DNA of 7,612 nt from Chloroflexota bacterium (GCA_016200745.1 JACQEF010000232.1:1-7612); one strand, 5' to 3'. Counted from the first letter of the stretch, positions 1-6,987 are shown. Translations and numbers: made by a program. The notes: a model not told the origin generated them from the letters alone.

Positions 1-1
1 G

Positions 2-2923
2 GTCTACGAGCTCCGCGCAGGGATGCACGGCGACGTCGTGGTCCTCGTGGCGAGCAGCTGGCGCGTGGAGGAGATCAGCCACGACCGGGTGACGGTCAGT
101 CCGGCACCGGGGATCCCCGGCAAGCTGCCGTTCTGGCACGGCGACGCCGTTGGGCGGCCGGTGGAGCTCGGTCGGGCGCTTGGCGCCTTTGTCGGGGAGC
201 TCGAAGGTGACCTCGCCGGCGGCGAGAAGGGTCGCGCCGCCGCGACGACCCGGCTCCGCGAGCGCCACGACCTCGACGAGCTCGCGGCCGACAACCTGCT
301 GGCCTACCTCGACGACGAACGCGAATCGACGGGCACCCTCCCGACCGACCGGCGGATCGTCGTCGAGCGCTTCCGGGACGAGCTGGGTGACTGGCGGCTC
401 TGCCTGCTCACGCCGTTCGGCGGCCGGGTCCATGCGCCGTGGTCACTGGCGATCGAGGCCAGGATCGGCGAGCGGCTCGGCATGGACGTGCAGACCATCT
501 GGTCGGACGACGGGATCGCGATCCGCCTGCCCGAGGGCGACGCGCCGCTCGACGGGATCGAGGATCTGCTGTTCCCCGACCCGGACGACCTCGAGGACCT
601 CGTTGTCGGCCGCCTGGCGAGCTCGGCGCTGTTCGCCAGCCGGTTCCGCGAGAACGCCGCCCGGGCGCTGCTGCTGCCCCGCCGCCGCCCCGGCGTCCGG
701 ACCCCACTCTGGCAGCAGCGCCAGCGGGCCGCCGATCTGCTCGCGGTCGCCTCGCGCTACGGCAGCTTCCCGATCCTCGTCGAGACCTACCGGGAATGCC
801 TCTCGGACGTCTTCGACATCCCGGCGCTACGGGAGATCCTGGCCGGTGTCGCCCGGCGCGAGATCGTGATCCATTCGGTCGAGACCGTCCGCGCCTCGCC
901 GTTCGCGAGCAGCCTGCTGTTCGATTACGTCGCGGCCTACATGTACGACGGCGACACGCCGCTCGCCGAGCGGCGGGCGGGAGCGCTTACCCTCGACCGC
1001 GACCTGCTCCGCGAGCTGCTCGGCCAGGAGGAGCTGCGCGAGCTGCTCGACGCGGACGCGCTCGCTGACCTCGAGCTGAGCCTGCAGGCGCTGGCCGACG
1101 AGCGGCAGGCCAGGACGCTCGACGGCATCCACGACCTGCTCCGAAGGCTCGGCGACCTCGACGCGGACGAGATCGCGGCAAGGACCGAGGGCGGCGCGGC
1201 GGCCGCCGGTCCGTGGCTGGCCGAGCTCGCCGCCGCGCGGCGGGCCGTCCGGACGCGCATCGCCGGCGACGAGCGGTGGATCGCGATCGAGGATGTCGCA
1301 CGCTACCGCGACGGCGTGGGGATCGCGCCGCCGGTCGGGGTCCCCGGGGCGTTCCTCGGGCCCGTGACCGGTGCCCTCGACGGACTGCTCGCCCGCTGGG
1401 CGCGCACGCACGGCCCGTTCCTCACGCCGGAGCCAGCGCGTCGCTGGGGCCTGCCGCCGGGTGTCGTCGACGACGGGCTCGAGCGCCTGCTCGCCGCCGG
1501 GTCAGTCCTGCGCGGCGAGTTTCGTCCGGGCGGCGCCGAGCGCGAGTGGTGCGACCCGGAGGTCCTGCGCCTCCTCCGCCGCCGGTCGCTCGCCAGGCTC
1601 CGTCGTGAGGTCGAGCCGGTCGATCCCGCGGCGCTCGCCCGCTTCCTCCCGGAGTGGCACGGGATCGCGTCGGTCGGCGCGGGACCCGCTCCGTATCGGG
1701 GCTCGGCCGCGCTCGAACGCCTGGCCGAGGTCGTGGATCGGCTCGCCGGGCTCCCCATCCCGGCCTCCGTGCTCGAGCGCGACGTGCTCCCGGCCCGGAT
1801 CCCCGGCTACCAGCCGCGGCTGCTCGACGAGCTCGGGTCGCTCGGCGAGGTGGCCTGGGTGGGGCGGGGGAGCCTCGGTCGCGACGACGGCCGGATCGTC
1901 CTGGTCCGCCCCGGCCGCGAGGCGCTCCGCCCAGTCGGCACGCCGGATGGCACCACCCCGCCCGACGAGCCGCGGCATCGTGCCATCCGGGAGCACCTCT
2001 CCCGCCGCGGCGCCTCGTTCTACCGCGAGCTGTACGCGGCGGCAAAGGGCAGCTCGGATCGCGAGGTGCTGGACGCGCTGTGGGACCTGGTCTGGGCGGG
2101 CGAGGTCACCAACGACACGTTCGCCCCACTTCGGGCCCTGCGCTGGAAACGAACCGGCAGCGGCGCACGACGGGGCTTCCGGCCCGGCCGGCTGACCTCG
2201 CTGGGACCGCCCGAGGCGGCCGGCCGCTGGTCGCTCGTTGCCGGGGAGCCGGATGCGGCCGGGCGGCCAGCCACCGCCACCGAGCGGCTCCACGCGAACA
2301 GCCTCGCCCTCCTCGAGCGTCACGGTATCGTCACCCGGGAGGCCGTGGCGGCCGACGGCATCGACGGCGGCTTCAGCGCGGTCTACCCGGTCCTGCGGGC
2401 GATGGAGGATGCGGGCCGGATCCGGCGCGGCTACTTCGTCGACGGTCTCGGGGCGGCCCAGTTCGCGCTGGCGGGCGCCCTCGATCGGCTGCGCGCGGCT
2501 CGCGAACCGGCGGACCCCCCGGGCAACGGCGCCGTGCAGCTGCTCGCTGCCGCTGATCCCGCCAACCCGTACGGCGCCGCCCTGCCGTGGCCGCGCCGGG
2601 GTGAGTCCGATCGCCGGCCCCTCCAACGCGCCGCCGGCGCGTACGTCGTGATGATCGACGGGCAGGCGGCGCTGTATCTCGAGCGGGGCGGCTCCACGCT
2701 CCAGACGCTTCCGGCCGCGGATGATCCCGACGTGGCCGTGGCGGCGGCTCGCTCGCTCGGCGCCCTGGTCGGTGACGGTCGCGTCCGTGAGCTCGTGGTT
2801 CGCAAGGTCGACGGTGACGACGTCGCGGTCTCGTCATTTCGCGCCATGCTGCTCGACGCCGGCTTCGTCGCCGGCTACCGCGGCCTGGTCCTACGCGCCG
2901 CCCGTCCGATCGCCGTCCGGTAA
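2..2923 (+). CDS. lhr: Lhr-family large ATP-dependent helicase, C-terminal part (5' partial)
   Basis: The frame is open from base 2, so the gene enters from upstream; the ATG at 23 is internal. The 973 visible residues lack the RecA-type motor (Walker A, DEAH box), which must lie before the window. Residues about 1-50 match the end of the Lhr core, with SSWRVEEI, PAPGIPGKLPFWHGD and GRPVELGR. LLTPFGGRVHAPW (135-147) and a following SDDGIAIRLP (from 168) are hallmarks of the family. After a Leu/Glu-rich helical stretch (about 325-400) comes the long C-terminal domain, ending with GYFVDGLG (810-817) and AADPANPYG (850-858). In known Lhr proteins this C-terminal domain is a chain of winged helices plus a beta barrel resembling AlkZ-type glycosylases. 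Lhr is a 3'-5' single-strand DNA translocase and helicase linked to DNA repair. Full-length mycobacterial and E. coli proteins are about 1500 residues, so roughly a third is missing. The downstream nei supports a repair role. Recognition is strong; the exact substrate is unknown. Confidence 0.93.
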   Translation, partial: VYELRAGMHGDVVVLVASSWRVEEISHDRVTVSPAPGIPGKLPFWHGDAVGRPVELGRALGAFVGELEGDLAGGEKGRAAATTRLRERHDLDELAADNLLAYLDDERESTGTLPTDRRIVVERFRDELGDWRLCLLTPFGGRVHAPWSLAIEARIGERLGMDVQTIWSDDGIAIRLPEGDAPLDGIEDLLFPDPDDLEDLVVGRLASSALFASRFRENAARALLLPRRRPGVRTPLWQQRQRAADLLAVASRYGSFPILVETYRECLSDVFDIPALREILAGVARREIVIHSVETVRASPFASSLLFDYVAAYMYDGDTPLAERRAGALTLDRDLLRELLGQEELRELLDADALADLELSLQALADERQARTLDGIHDLLRRLGDLDADEIAARTEGGAAAAGPWLAELAAARRAVRTRIAGDERWIAIEDVARYRDGVGIAPPVGVPGAFLGPVTGALDGLLARWARTHGPFLTPEPARRWGLPPGVVDDGLERLLAAGSVLRGEFRPGGAEREWCDPEVLRLLRRRSLARLRREVEPVDPAALARFLPEWHGIASVGAGPAPYRGSAALERLAEVVDRLAGLPIPASVLERDVLPARIPGYQPRLLDELGSLGEVAWVGRGSLGRDDGRIVLVRPGREALRPVGTPDGTTPPDEPRHRAIREHLSRRGASFYRELYAAAKGSSDREVLDALWDLVWAGEVTNDTFAPLRALRWKRTGSGARRGFRPGRLTSLGPPEAAGRWSLVAGEPDAAGRPATATERLHANSLALLERHGIVTREAVAADGIDGGFSAVYPVLRAMEDAGRIRRGYFVDGLGAAQFALAGALDRLRAAREPADPPGNGAVQLLAAADPANPYGAALPWPRRGESDRRPLQRAAGAYVVMIDGQAALYLERGGSTLQTLPAADDPDVAVAAARSLGALVGDGRVRELVVRKVDGDDVAVSSFRAMLLDAGFVAGYRGLVLRAARPIAVR

Positions 2924-2930
2924 CTCCCGA

Positions 2931-3833
2931 GTGCCCGAAGGCGACACGCTCTTCCGGACGGCGACCGGCCTGCGTCCGTACCTCGTCGGCCGGCGCGTGA
3001 GCGCCGCCCGGACCGCCGGGCCCGGCCCCGTCCCGCGGGTGGAGCGGATCGTGGGGCAGGAGATCACCGGGGTCGAGTCTCTCGGCAAGAACCTGCTGAT
3101 CCGGTTCGGCAACGGACTCGAGATCCGGACCCATCTCCGGATGAACGGTTCGTGGCATCGCTACCGGCCCGGCGAACCGTGGCGCCGGCCGCCCGGCCGG
3201 GCGCGCCTGGTCCTCGAGGTCCCGGGAGCGGTCGCGGTCTGCTTCGACGCGCCGGTCGTCGAACTGCTCGAGCGGCGCGCGGAAGCGGTCCACCCCTCGC
3301 TCGGCCGGCTGGGGCCGGACCTGCTCGCCCCGGACTTCGAGCCGGCCGAGGCCGTCCGCCGGCTGCGCGATCCCGCGCGGGCCGCGACGCCGATCGGCGA
3401 GGCCCTCGTGGACCAGCGCGCGCTGGCCGGGATCGGCAACGTCTACAAGAGCGAGGTGCTGTGGCTCGAACGGGTCGCGCCCACGGACCCGGTCGGCGCC
3501 CTCGACGACGCGACGCTGTCCCGGCTGGTCGCCACCGCCCACGGCCTGTTGCGAGTGAACGCGTCGCGCAATGGCGGCCCGGAACGGGTGACGACCGGTC
3601 GGGACCGCCGTGCCGTCGGCCCGCTCTACGCGTACGGTCGGGCCCGTCGACCGTGCCGGCGCTGCGGCACGCCGATCCGCAGCATGCGACAGGGTGTCGA
3701 GCTGCCGCGCACGACGTACTGGTGCCCGGCCTGCCAGCCGGCCGGGGCGCTAGCATCCGCCAGCGGGTGGGGGAGCACGAGGCGACCGCGGCGCTCGTCC
3801 ACCTCCGCCGCCCGTCGCGGCTGTCGACCCTGA
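2931..3833 (+). CDS. nei: Nei/Fpg-family DNA glycosylase/AP lyase (endonuclease VIII-like)
   Basis: This predicted bifunctional glycosylase removes oxidised bases and nicks the abasic site. The GTG start at 2931 gives MPEGDTLFRTA, so Pro2 (the Schiff-base amine) and Glu3 are in place after Met removal. PEGD, rather than PELPE, points to Nei rather than MutM/Fpg. Lys53 in SLGKNLL is the conserved core lysine. The helix-two-turn-helix is DQRALAGIGNVYKSEVLW (161-178, with Asn170). The zinc finger has Cys242/Cys245 and Cys265/Cys268, with Arg260 in the finger loop. The frame is open upstream to 2721, but that part overlaps lhr and is not Nei-like. No Shine-Dalgarno is evident; the 7-base gap to the lhr stop suggests translational coupling. 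Nei2 lies next to lhr in mycobacteria too. The protein is 300 residues, against about 263 for E. coli Nei. The excess is a Ser/Arg-rich tail of about 31 residues after CPACQ, a position where the family usually ends. Part of that tail is read over the next gene. Confidence 0.93.
   Translation: MPEGDTLFRTATGLRPYLVGRRVSAARTAGPGPVPRVERIVGQEITGVESLGKNLLIRFGNGLEIRTHLRMNGSWHRYRPGEPWRRPPGRARLVLEVPGAVAVCFDAPVVELLERRAEAVHPSLGRLGPDLLAPDFEPAEAVRRLRDPARAATPIGEALVDQRALAGIGNVYKSEVLWLERVAPTDPVGALDDATLSRLVATAHGLLRVNASRNGGPERVTTGRDRRAVGPLYAYGRARRPCRRCGTPIRSMRQGVELPRTTYWCPACQPAGALASASGWGSTRRPRRSSTSAARRGCRP
3751..3756 (+). promoter_or_regulatory. Possible -10 hexamer TAGCAT before the amidotransferase-like gene
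   Basis: TAGCAT fits the minimal TAnnnT pattern of a sigma70-type -10 element, and it lies within the odd 3' tail of nei. A transcript would begin near 3763, only a few bases before the GTG at 3767, giving a nearly leaderless mRNA. No convincing -35 hexamer is present about 17 bases upstream, so this is only a candidate. Confidence 0.2.
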
Positions 3834-4294
3834 CCCACGCCGACACCCAGCCGTTCGACGACCCGGCCGGCCGCTTCGCGTTCAGCCACAACGGCGACCT
3901 GCGCGACTACAAGGGCCTGCGCGAGGGGTTCCGGCGGCAGGGCCGGATCCACGGGCGTGCCGACACCGAGGTCGGGGAGCGCTGGCTGGAGGACGCCTGG
4001 CGGCCGGACGAGCCGGTCGCGCACCTGCTGGCGTCGCTGCACGACCGGTTCGGCGGCCAGGCCAACCTGGCCGTCCTGACCTCCGACGGGAGCCCGCACC
4101 ACTACGCCGGCAACGGCGAGAACCCCGTCTTCTCGTTCCGGCTCGGGCGGATCGGGATCGCCTCGACCGGGATCTACTCGCTCGATCGTTCGCTGTTCCG
4201 GTACGTGGCCCCCGCCGCCACGGACCGACGGCTGATCCGGGTGCGTTCGACCGTCGCACTCGATCCACGTGGGGACGCCGTCCCGAGCGCGTAG
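3767..4294 (+). CDS. Class II glutamine amidotransferase-like protein lacking the N-terminal Cys segment
   Basis: Class II (Ntn-type) amidotransferases release ammonia from glutamine using an N-terminal cysteine. Several later elements of the fold are visible: VHLRRPSRL (11-19) in the place of the HTRWATHG-type Arg segment, ADTQPF (25-30) for the NTHPF-type motif, FSHNGDL (39-45) with the oxyanion-hole Asn42-Gly43, and GRADTEV (63-69) for the substrate-binding Asp. The rest (70-175) is compatible with the beta-sandwich end of the domain. No Met-Cys start exists. Only about 20 codons fit between the nei zinc finger (end about 3737) and VHLRR, whereas known members such as GlmS have about 70 residues there. 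The start is uncertain: GTG 3767 is the nearest choice (175 residues, overlapping nei by 67 bases) and GTG 3722 is an alternative. It may be a truncated remnant, an inactive paralogue, or an assembly junction. The substrate partner is unknown. Confidence 0.6.
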   Translation: MGEHEATAALVHLRRPSRLSTLTHADTQPFDDPAGRFAFSHNGDLRDYKGLREGFRRQGRIHGRADTEVGERWLEDAWRPDEPVAHLLASLHDRFGGQANLAVLTSDGSPHHYAGNGENPVFSFRLGRIGIASTGIYSLDRSLFRYVAPAATDRRLIRVRSTVALDPRGDAVPSA

Positions 4295-4297
4295 GAT
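4292..4297 (+). promoter_or_regulatory. Possible -10 hexamer TAGGAT upstream of the MFS gene
   Basis: TAGGAT (TAnnnT type) overlaps the stop codon of the preceding gene. It would place a transcript start near 4304, giving a leader of about 54 bases that contains the ribosome binding site of the MFS gene. No good -35 box is visible, so support is weak. The MFS gene may instead be read through from upstream. Confidence 0.2.
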
Positions 4298-4341
4298 GGG
4301 CGCGGCGCCGCTTCCGGTCCGTCCGCGCCGGCTCGCGACGC

Positions 4342-4347
4342 GGAGGG
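4342..4347 (+). promoter_or_regulatory. Ribosome binding site GGAGGG for the MFS gene
   Basis: GGAGGG lies ten bases before the ATG at 4358 and is a strong Shine-Dalgarno match. It is the clearest ribosome binding site in the window and fixes the MFS start. The 63-base gap between the amidotransferase stop and this start holds nothing else that I can call beyond the candidate -10 at 4292. Confidence 0.7.
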
Positions 4348-4357
4348 ACGCGCCGCG

Positions 4358-5701
4358 ATGGACCCATCGAACGTTGGCTTGGCACCCGATGGCCGCCCGA
4401 CGGTCCGGCTGCCGAACCGCGAGCTGATCAGGATCTCGCTCTACTGGCTCGGGCTGTCGTCGATCTTCGCGGGGCTGGGCACGATCCTGACGGGCCGGCT
4501 CGAGTTCACCGGTCTCGTCGACAAGCAGGACGCCGGCCGCGCGCTGTTCATCGTCTCGATCAGCGGCGCCGTGATCGCCATGATCGTCCAGCCGACGATC
4601 GGGTCCATCTCCGACTACACGATCTCGCGCTGGGGGCGTCGCAAGCCGTACATCCTGATCGGCTCGATCCTCGACGTCGTCTTCCTGATCGGCATCGCCT
4701 CGAGCAACACGCTCGTCGCGCTCGCCGGGTTCATCGCCCTGCTCCAGTTCAGCTCGAACTTCGCGCAGGGCCCGTTCCAGGGCTACGTGCCGGATCTCGT
4801 GCCGGCCGCCCAGGTCGGCACCGCGAGCGCGCTGGTCGGGCTCATGCAGGTGCTCGGCAACGTCGCCGGCTTCGTGATCGGCGCCATCGCCACCGCGACC
4901 GACCAGTTCGGGCTCGGTCTGATCGCGCTGGGCGTGCTCGAGCTCGCGACCATGCTGTCGGTCGTCATCCGGGTGCACGAAGGGCCGCCGCCCAAGTCGC
5001 GCGCCGGGCGATCGTGGCGCGCGATCGCCGCCGAGGCGTGGGGAACCGACATCCTCGCCGAGCGAAGCTTCCTGTGGCTGGTCGTTTCGCGGCTGGCGAT
5101 CCTGATGGGCGGATCCGTGCTCGTCCAGCTGGCGACGTTCTACCTGGCGCGCTCGATGGGCCTCAACCAGACCGACACCGGCATCGTGCTGATCCCGCTC
5201 ACCGGCCTGGTGGCCGTCGGGACGATGATCGCCGTGGTGCCGGCCGCGCGCGTCTCCGACCGGGTCGGCCGGAAGCCGGTCATCTGGGCCAGCTGCGCGA
5301 TCGGCGGGACCGGTCTCGGCATCGTGGCGATCGCGCCCGCGCTGCCGCTCGCCTTTCTCGGCGCGTTGGTCTACGGCATCTCGGCCGGCATCTTCCTGGC
5401 GGTGGACTGGGCGCTGATGACCGACATCATCCCGAAGGCCTCGTCGGGACGGTACATGGGCCTGTCGAACGTCGCGACGGCATCGTCCGGCGTCCTGGCC
5501 GTGGCCTTCGGCGGCACAATCATGGACCTGGTCGGCGGCCCGGAGGCCGGCGGTCTCGGGCCCCGTGCGGCACTCGGGTTCGGCATCGTCCTGCTCGCCG
5601 TGGGGGCGCTCCTGCTCCGGCCGGTCGATGAGCGGCGGCGCGAGGATCGGATCGCCGCCGAGGACGCGGCCCTCGCGACGGCCGAGGTCGCCTCGACCTA
5701 G
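4358..5701 (+). CDS. MFS transporter, GPH/SLC45 (sugar:cation symporter)-like
   Basis: This is a 447-residue integral membrane protein with about twelve hydrophobic helices in two halves, a cytoplasmic N-terminus of about 25 residues and a charged C-terminal tail (DERRREDRIAAED). The first-half loop 2-3 signature is GSISDYTISRWGRRKPYI (82-99). An Asp followed by RWGRRKPYI is typical of the GPH/SLC45-sucrose transporter branch of the superfamily. The second half repeats it as ARVSDRVGRKPVIW (from about 297). Helix 4-5 carries QGPFQGYVPDLVP, resembling the QGPYQALLPDLVP-type motif common in this branch. A Trp/Arg-rich loop (about 215-240) separates the two halves. It probably moves a small solute, perhaps a sugar or glycoside, by proton or cation coupling, but the sequence does not fix the substrate. 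ATG 4358 is supported by a strong ribosome binding site. The gene ends in a stop shared with the convergent glycosyltransferase gene, and no adjacent catabolic gene hints at its cargo. Confidence 0.88.
   Translation: MDPSNVGLAPDGRPTVRLPNRELIRISLYWLGLSSIFAGLGTILTGRLEFTGLVDKQDAGRALFIVSISGAVIAMIVQPTIGSISDYTISRWGRRKPYILIGSILDVVFLIGIASSNTLVALAGFIALLQFSSNFAQGPFQGYVPDLVPAAQVGTASALVGLMQVLGNVAGFVIGAIATATDQFGLGLIALGVLELATMLSVVIRVHEGPPPKSRAGRSWRAIAAEAWGTDILAERSFLWLVVSRLAILMGGSVLVQLATFYLARSMGLNQTDTGIVLIPLTGLVAVGTMIAVVPAARVSDRVGRKPVIWASCAIGGTGLGIVAIAPALPLAFLGALVYGISAGIFLAVDWALMTDIIPKASSGRYMGLSNVATASSGVLAVAFGGTIMDLVGGPEAGGLGPRAALGFGIVLLAVGALLLRPVDERRREDRIAAEDAALATAEVAST
5685..5699. terminator. Short hairpin at the convergent gene ends (weak terminator candidate)
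   Basis: AGGTCG (5685-5690), loop CCT, CGACCT (5694-5699) forms a perfect 6-bp stem with a 3-base loop, exactly at the shared stop codons of the two convergent genes. No T-rich tract follows on either strand, so a classical intrinsic terminator is not supported. It could slow polymerase from either side or be chance in GC-rich DNA. Confidence 0.25.
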
Positions 5702-6612
5702 CCCACCACCCGCGTCCGCGCCGCGGCCATCCAGGCACGCCAGCTGGCCGGCCGGACGATGGCCAGCGGATCGTCCGCGCGATACCACCACGGCACGAAG
5801 GCCCACAGGTAGACGAGGTAGTCCAGGCGGATCGGGCGCGCACCGAAGCCGAACAGCGTCTGCATCTGGATGATCGTCAACGGCAGCGTGACCAGGCTGA
5901 GCCCGATCGACACGGCGAGCCAGAGCAGGCCCCACACCCTCGTCCGCGGCGCGAGGATCAGCCAGTGGACGACCGGGATCCACTTCATCCAGGTCGCCAG
6001 CGCCCAGAGCAGCCCGCCCACCCTTGGCCCGGTGAACTGCGCGGCCCACAGCATCAGGGTCAGCTGCAGGTTGATGTTGCCGGTGTCGAGGTTCGCGCCG
6101 AACGGGAACCCGAGGAGCGCGACGGTGAGCGCGGTGGTCAGCGGGCGTCGGCGGTACGCCCAGTCGATCGTCCAGAGCAGCAGCAGGATCGTCCCCACCC
6201 GCCACACGAACCAGGCCACGTCCCAGGGCATGGCGGCCCAGGGCGTGAACAGCGGCAGCATCCATGGGGCGTAGACGTAGGGCAGGAACGGGCCGGTCGG
6301 ATGGTAGGGATCGCCGCCGTTGAGCCAGATCCGGACTCCGGCCCAGTAGGCCCGGGCGTCGGCGCCGCCGGCCTCCCCACGGGCGATCATGCCGGACAGG
6401 ATCAAGGCGAAGGTGAGACTCAGCAGGATGATCGCCGCGATGCGGTGCGGGTCACGGGCGCGCGTCGCCTCGCGGCGGAGCGCGCGCCGGAAGACGCCCG
6501 CCCGGCGGCGCGTCCCCCGGTCGACCACGTCGGACAGGTCGACCGCGACTCGCCCGAGGCCTCGCGCGCTGCCCGGGACGGGACGCAATTCCGGTTCGGG
6601 GAGGTCGTCCAT
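5698..6612 (-). CDS. GT87/DUF2029-like polytopic membrane glycosyltransferase
   Basis: The 304-residue product has a charged cytoplasmic N-terminus (1-57), a first membrane helix (58-76) and a loop reading GGADARAYWAGVRIW (82-96). In GT-C glycosyltransferases an acidic residue in this first external loop (here Asp85) is the likely catalytic base. NGGDPYHP (98-105), YAPWMLPLFTPWAAMP (114-129), the GNINLQLTL motif (178-186) and WMKWIPVVHWLIL (208-220) are characteristic of the GT87/DUF2029 group, which includes mycobacterial mannosyltransferases using polyprenyl-phosphate sugars. It should act at the membrane, adding a hexose to a lipid or glycan on the outer face; donor and acceptor are unknown. 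Family members are often near 400 residues, so this one is short at the C-terminus. ATG 6612 was chosen because GGGAGA lies upstream and the upstream open frame (to 6870) is Pro/Arg-rich and not protein-like. It converges on the MFS gene with a 4-base overlap. Confidence 0.8.
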   Translation of the reverse strand: MDDLPEPELRPVPGSARGLGRVAVDLSDVVDRGTRRRAGVFRRALRREATRARDPHRIAAIILLSLTFALILSGMIARGEAGGADARAYWAGVRIWLNGGDPYHPTGPFLPYVYAPWMLPLFTPWAAMPWDVAWFVWRVGTILLLLWTIDWAYRRRPLTTALTVALLGFPFGANLDTGNINLQLTLMLWAAQFTGPRVGGLLWALATWMKWIPVVHWLILAPRTRVWGLLWLAVSIGLSLVTLPLTIIQMQTLFGFGARPIRLDYLVYLWAFVPWWYRADDPLAIVRPASWRAWMAAARTRVVG

Positions 6613-6623
6613 CGCGGGCGCAT

Positions 6624-6629
6624 TCTCCC
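6624..6629 (-). promoter_or_regulatory. Ribosome binding site GGGAGA for the glycosyltransferase
   Basis: On the minus strand GGGAGA lies 11 bases before the ATG at 6612. It is a moderate Shine-Dalgarno match and the reason for choosing that start over longer in-frame extensions. Confidence 0.45.
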
Positions 6630-6741
6630 ACGCCGGCGGCGGGTCCCGGCCGGGGCGGGGGCGACGGCCCGGCGCCCGCGATCGGGCGCGAATGCCGGCC
6701 GCGGTGCCTTCTTCCCGCCCGGTCCGGCCTGGCCCAGCGGG

Positions 6742-6787
6742 GGTGCCAATCGACGAACGTACGAGCGTTCCTCGGTCGGATGGCACC
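6742..6787. repeat. Imperfect inverted repeat (GGTGCCA … TGGCACC) in the divergent region
   Basis: The outer arms GGTGCCA (6742-6748) and TGGCACC (6781-6787) are perfect 7-bp complements. Inside them CGAC (6751-6754) can pair with GTCG (6775-6778), and GAACG (6755-6759) with CGTTC (6766-6770), with unpaired bases between. The whole could form a bulged stem-loop of about 46 bases or act as a two-fold operator. It lies about 130 bases before the glycosyltransferase start and 230 before the cyanophycinase start. No T-tract follows, so it is not a standard terminator. Confidence 0.4.
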
Positions 6788-6981
6788 AACGGCGAACGAA
6801 TGCCACCGGAAGCGGCCTCGTCGCTCGGATCGGGGCCGTTCCTTCGACGATTGGCCCACGGCGGATCCACGGGTGCGACGGCCCAGCGCGCGCTCGCGGC
6901 GCCGTCGACCGGGAATCCGACGCTCCGGCCGCCGCTCGCCCGCCCGCGGCGTCTCCGTCGGCTCGCCCGGCGAGCGTCGGC

Positions 6982-6987
6982 TATCCT
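6982..6987 (+). promoter_or_regulatory. Possible -10 hexamer TATCCT for the cyanophycinase gene
   Basis: TATCCT fits the TAnnnT pattern, and transcription from it would start near 6994, giving a leader of about 23 bases that includes the AAGGAG ribosome binding site. There is no clear -35 box at the usual spacing. Its position relative to a well-supported start makes it the best of the three -10 candidates in the window. Confidence 0.3.

Noticed and set aside
2721..2930. An earlier start for nei inside lhr
   Set aside because: The frame is open but overlaps lhr by about 200 bases. The family requires Pro-Glu right after the initiator Met, which the GTG at 2931 provides exactly.
4302..4311. 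The perfect palindrome GCGGCGCCGC between the amidotransferase-like and MFS genes
   Set aside because: It has no loop and no T-tract, and short GC palindromes are expected often in DNA this rich in G and C.
3626..6265. An 879-codon open frame on the minus strand
   Set aside because: It runs antisense to nei, the amidotransferase-like gene and the MFS gene, and out of frame within the glycosyltransferase. Its Asp/Arg/Gly/His-rich composition is the usual mirror of GC-rich coding DNA, and no domain is recognisable.
6755..6770. A LexA/SOS-like box (GAAC … GTTC)
   Set aside because: The half sites are 8 bases apart, whereas the Gram-positive-type box needs GAAC-N4-GTTC, and the adjacent genes are not repair genes. 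It is better treated as part of the larger inverted repeat.
6613..6870. An 86-residue N-terminal extension of the glycosyltransferase
   Set aside because: The extension is Pro/Arg/Gly-rich with no hydrophobic or conserved segment. The ATG at 6612 has its own ribosome binding site, and the extension would run through the inverted repeat.
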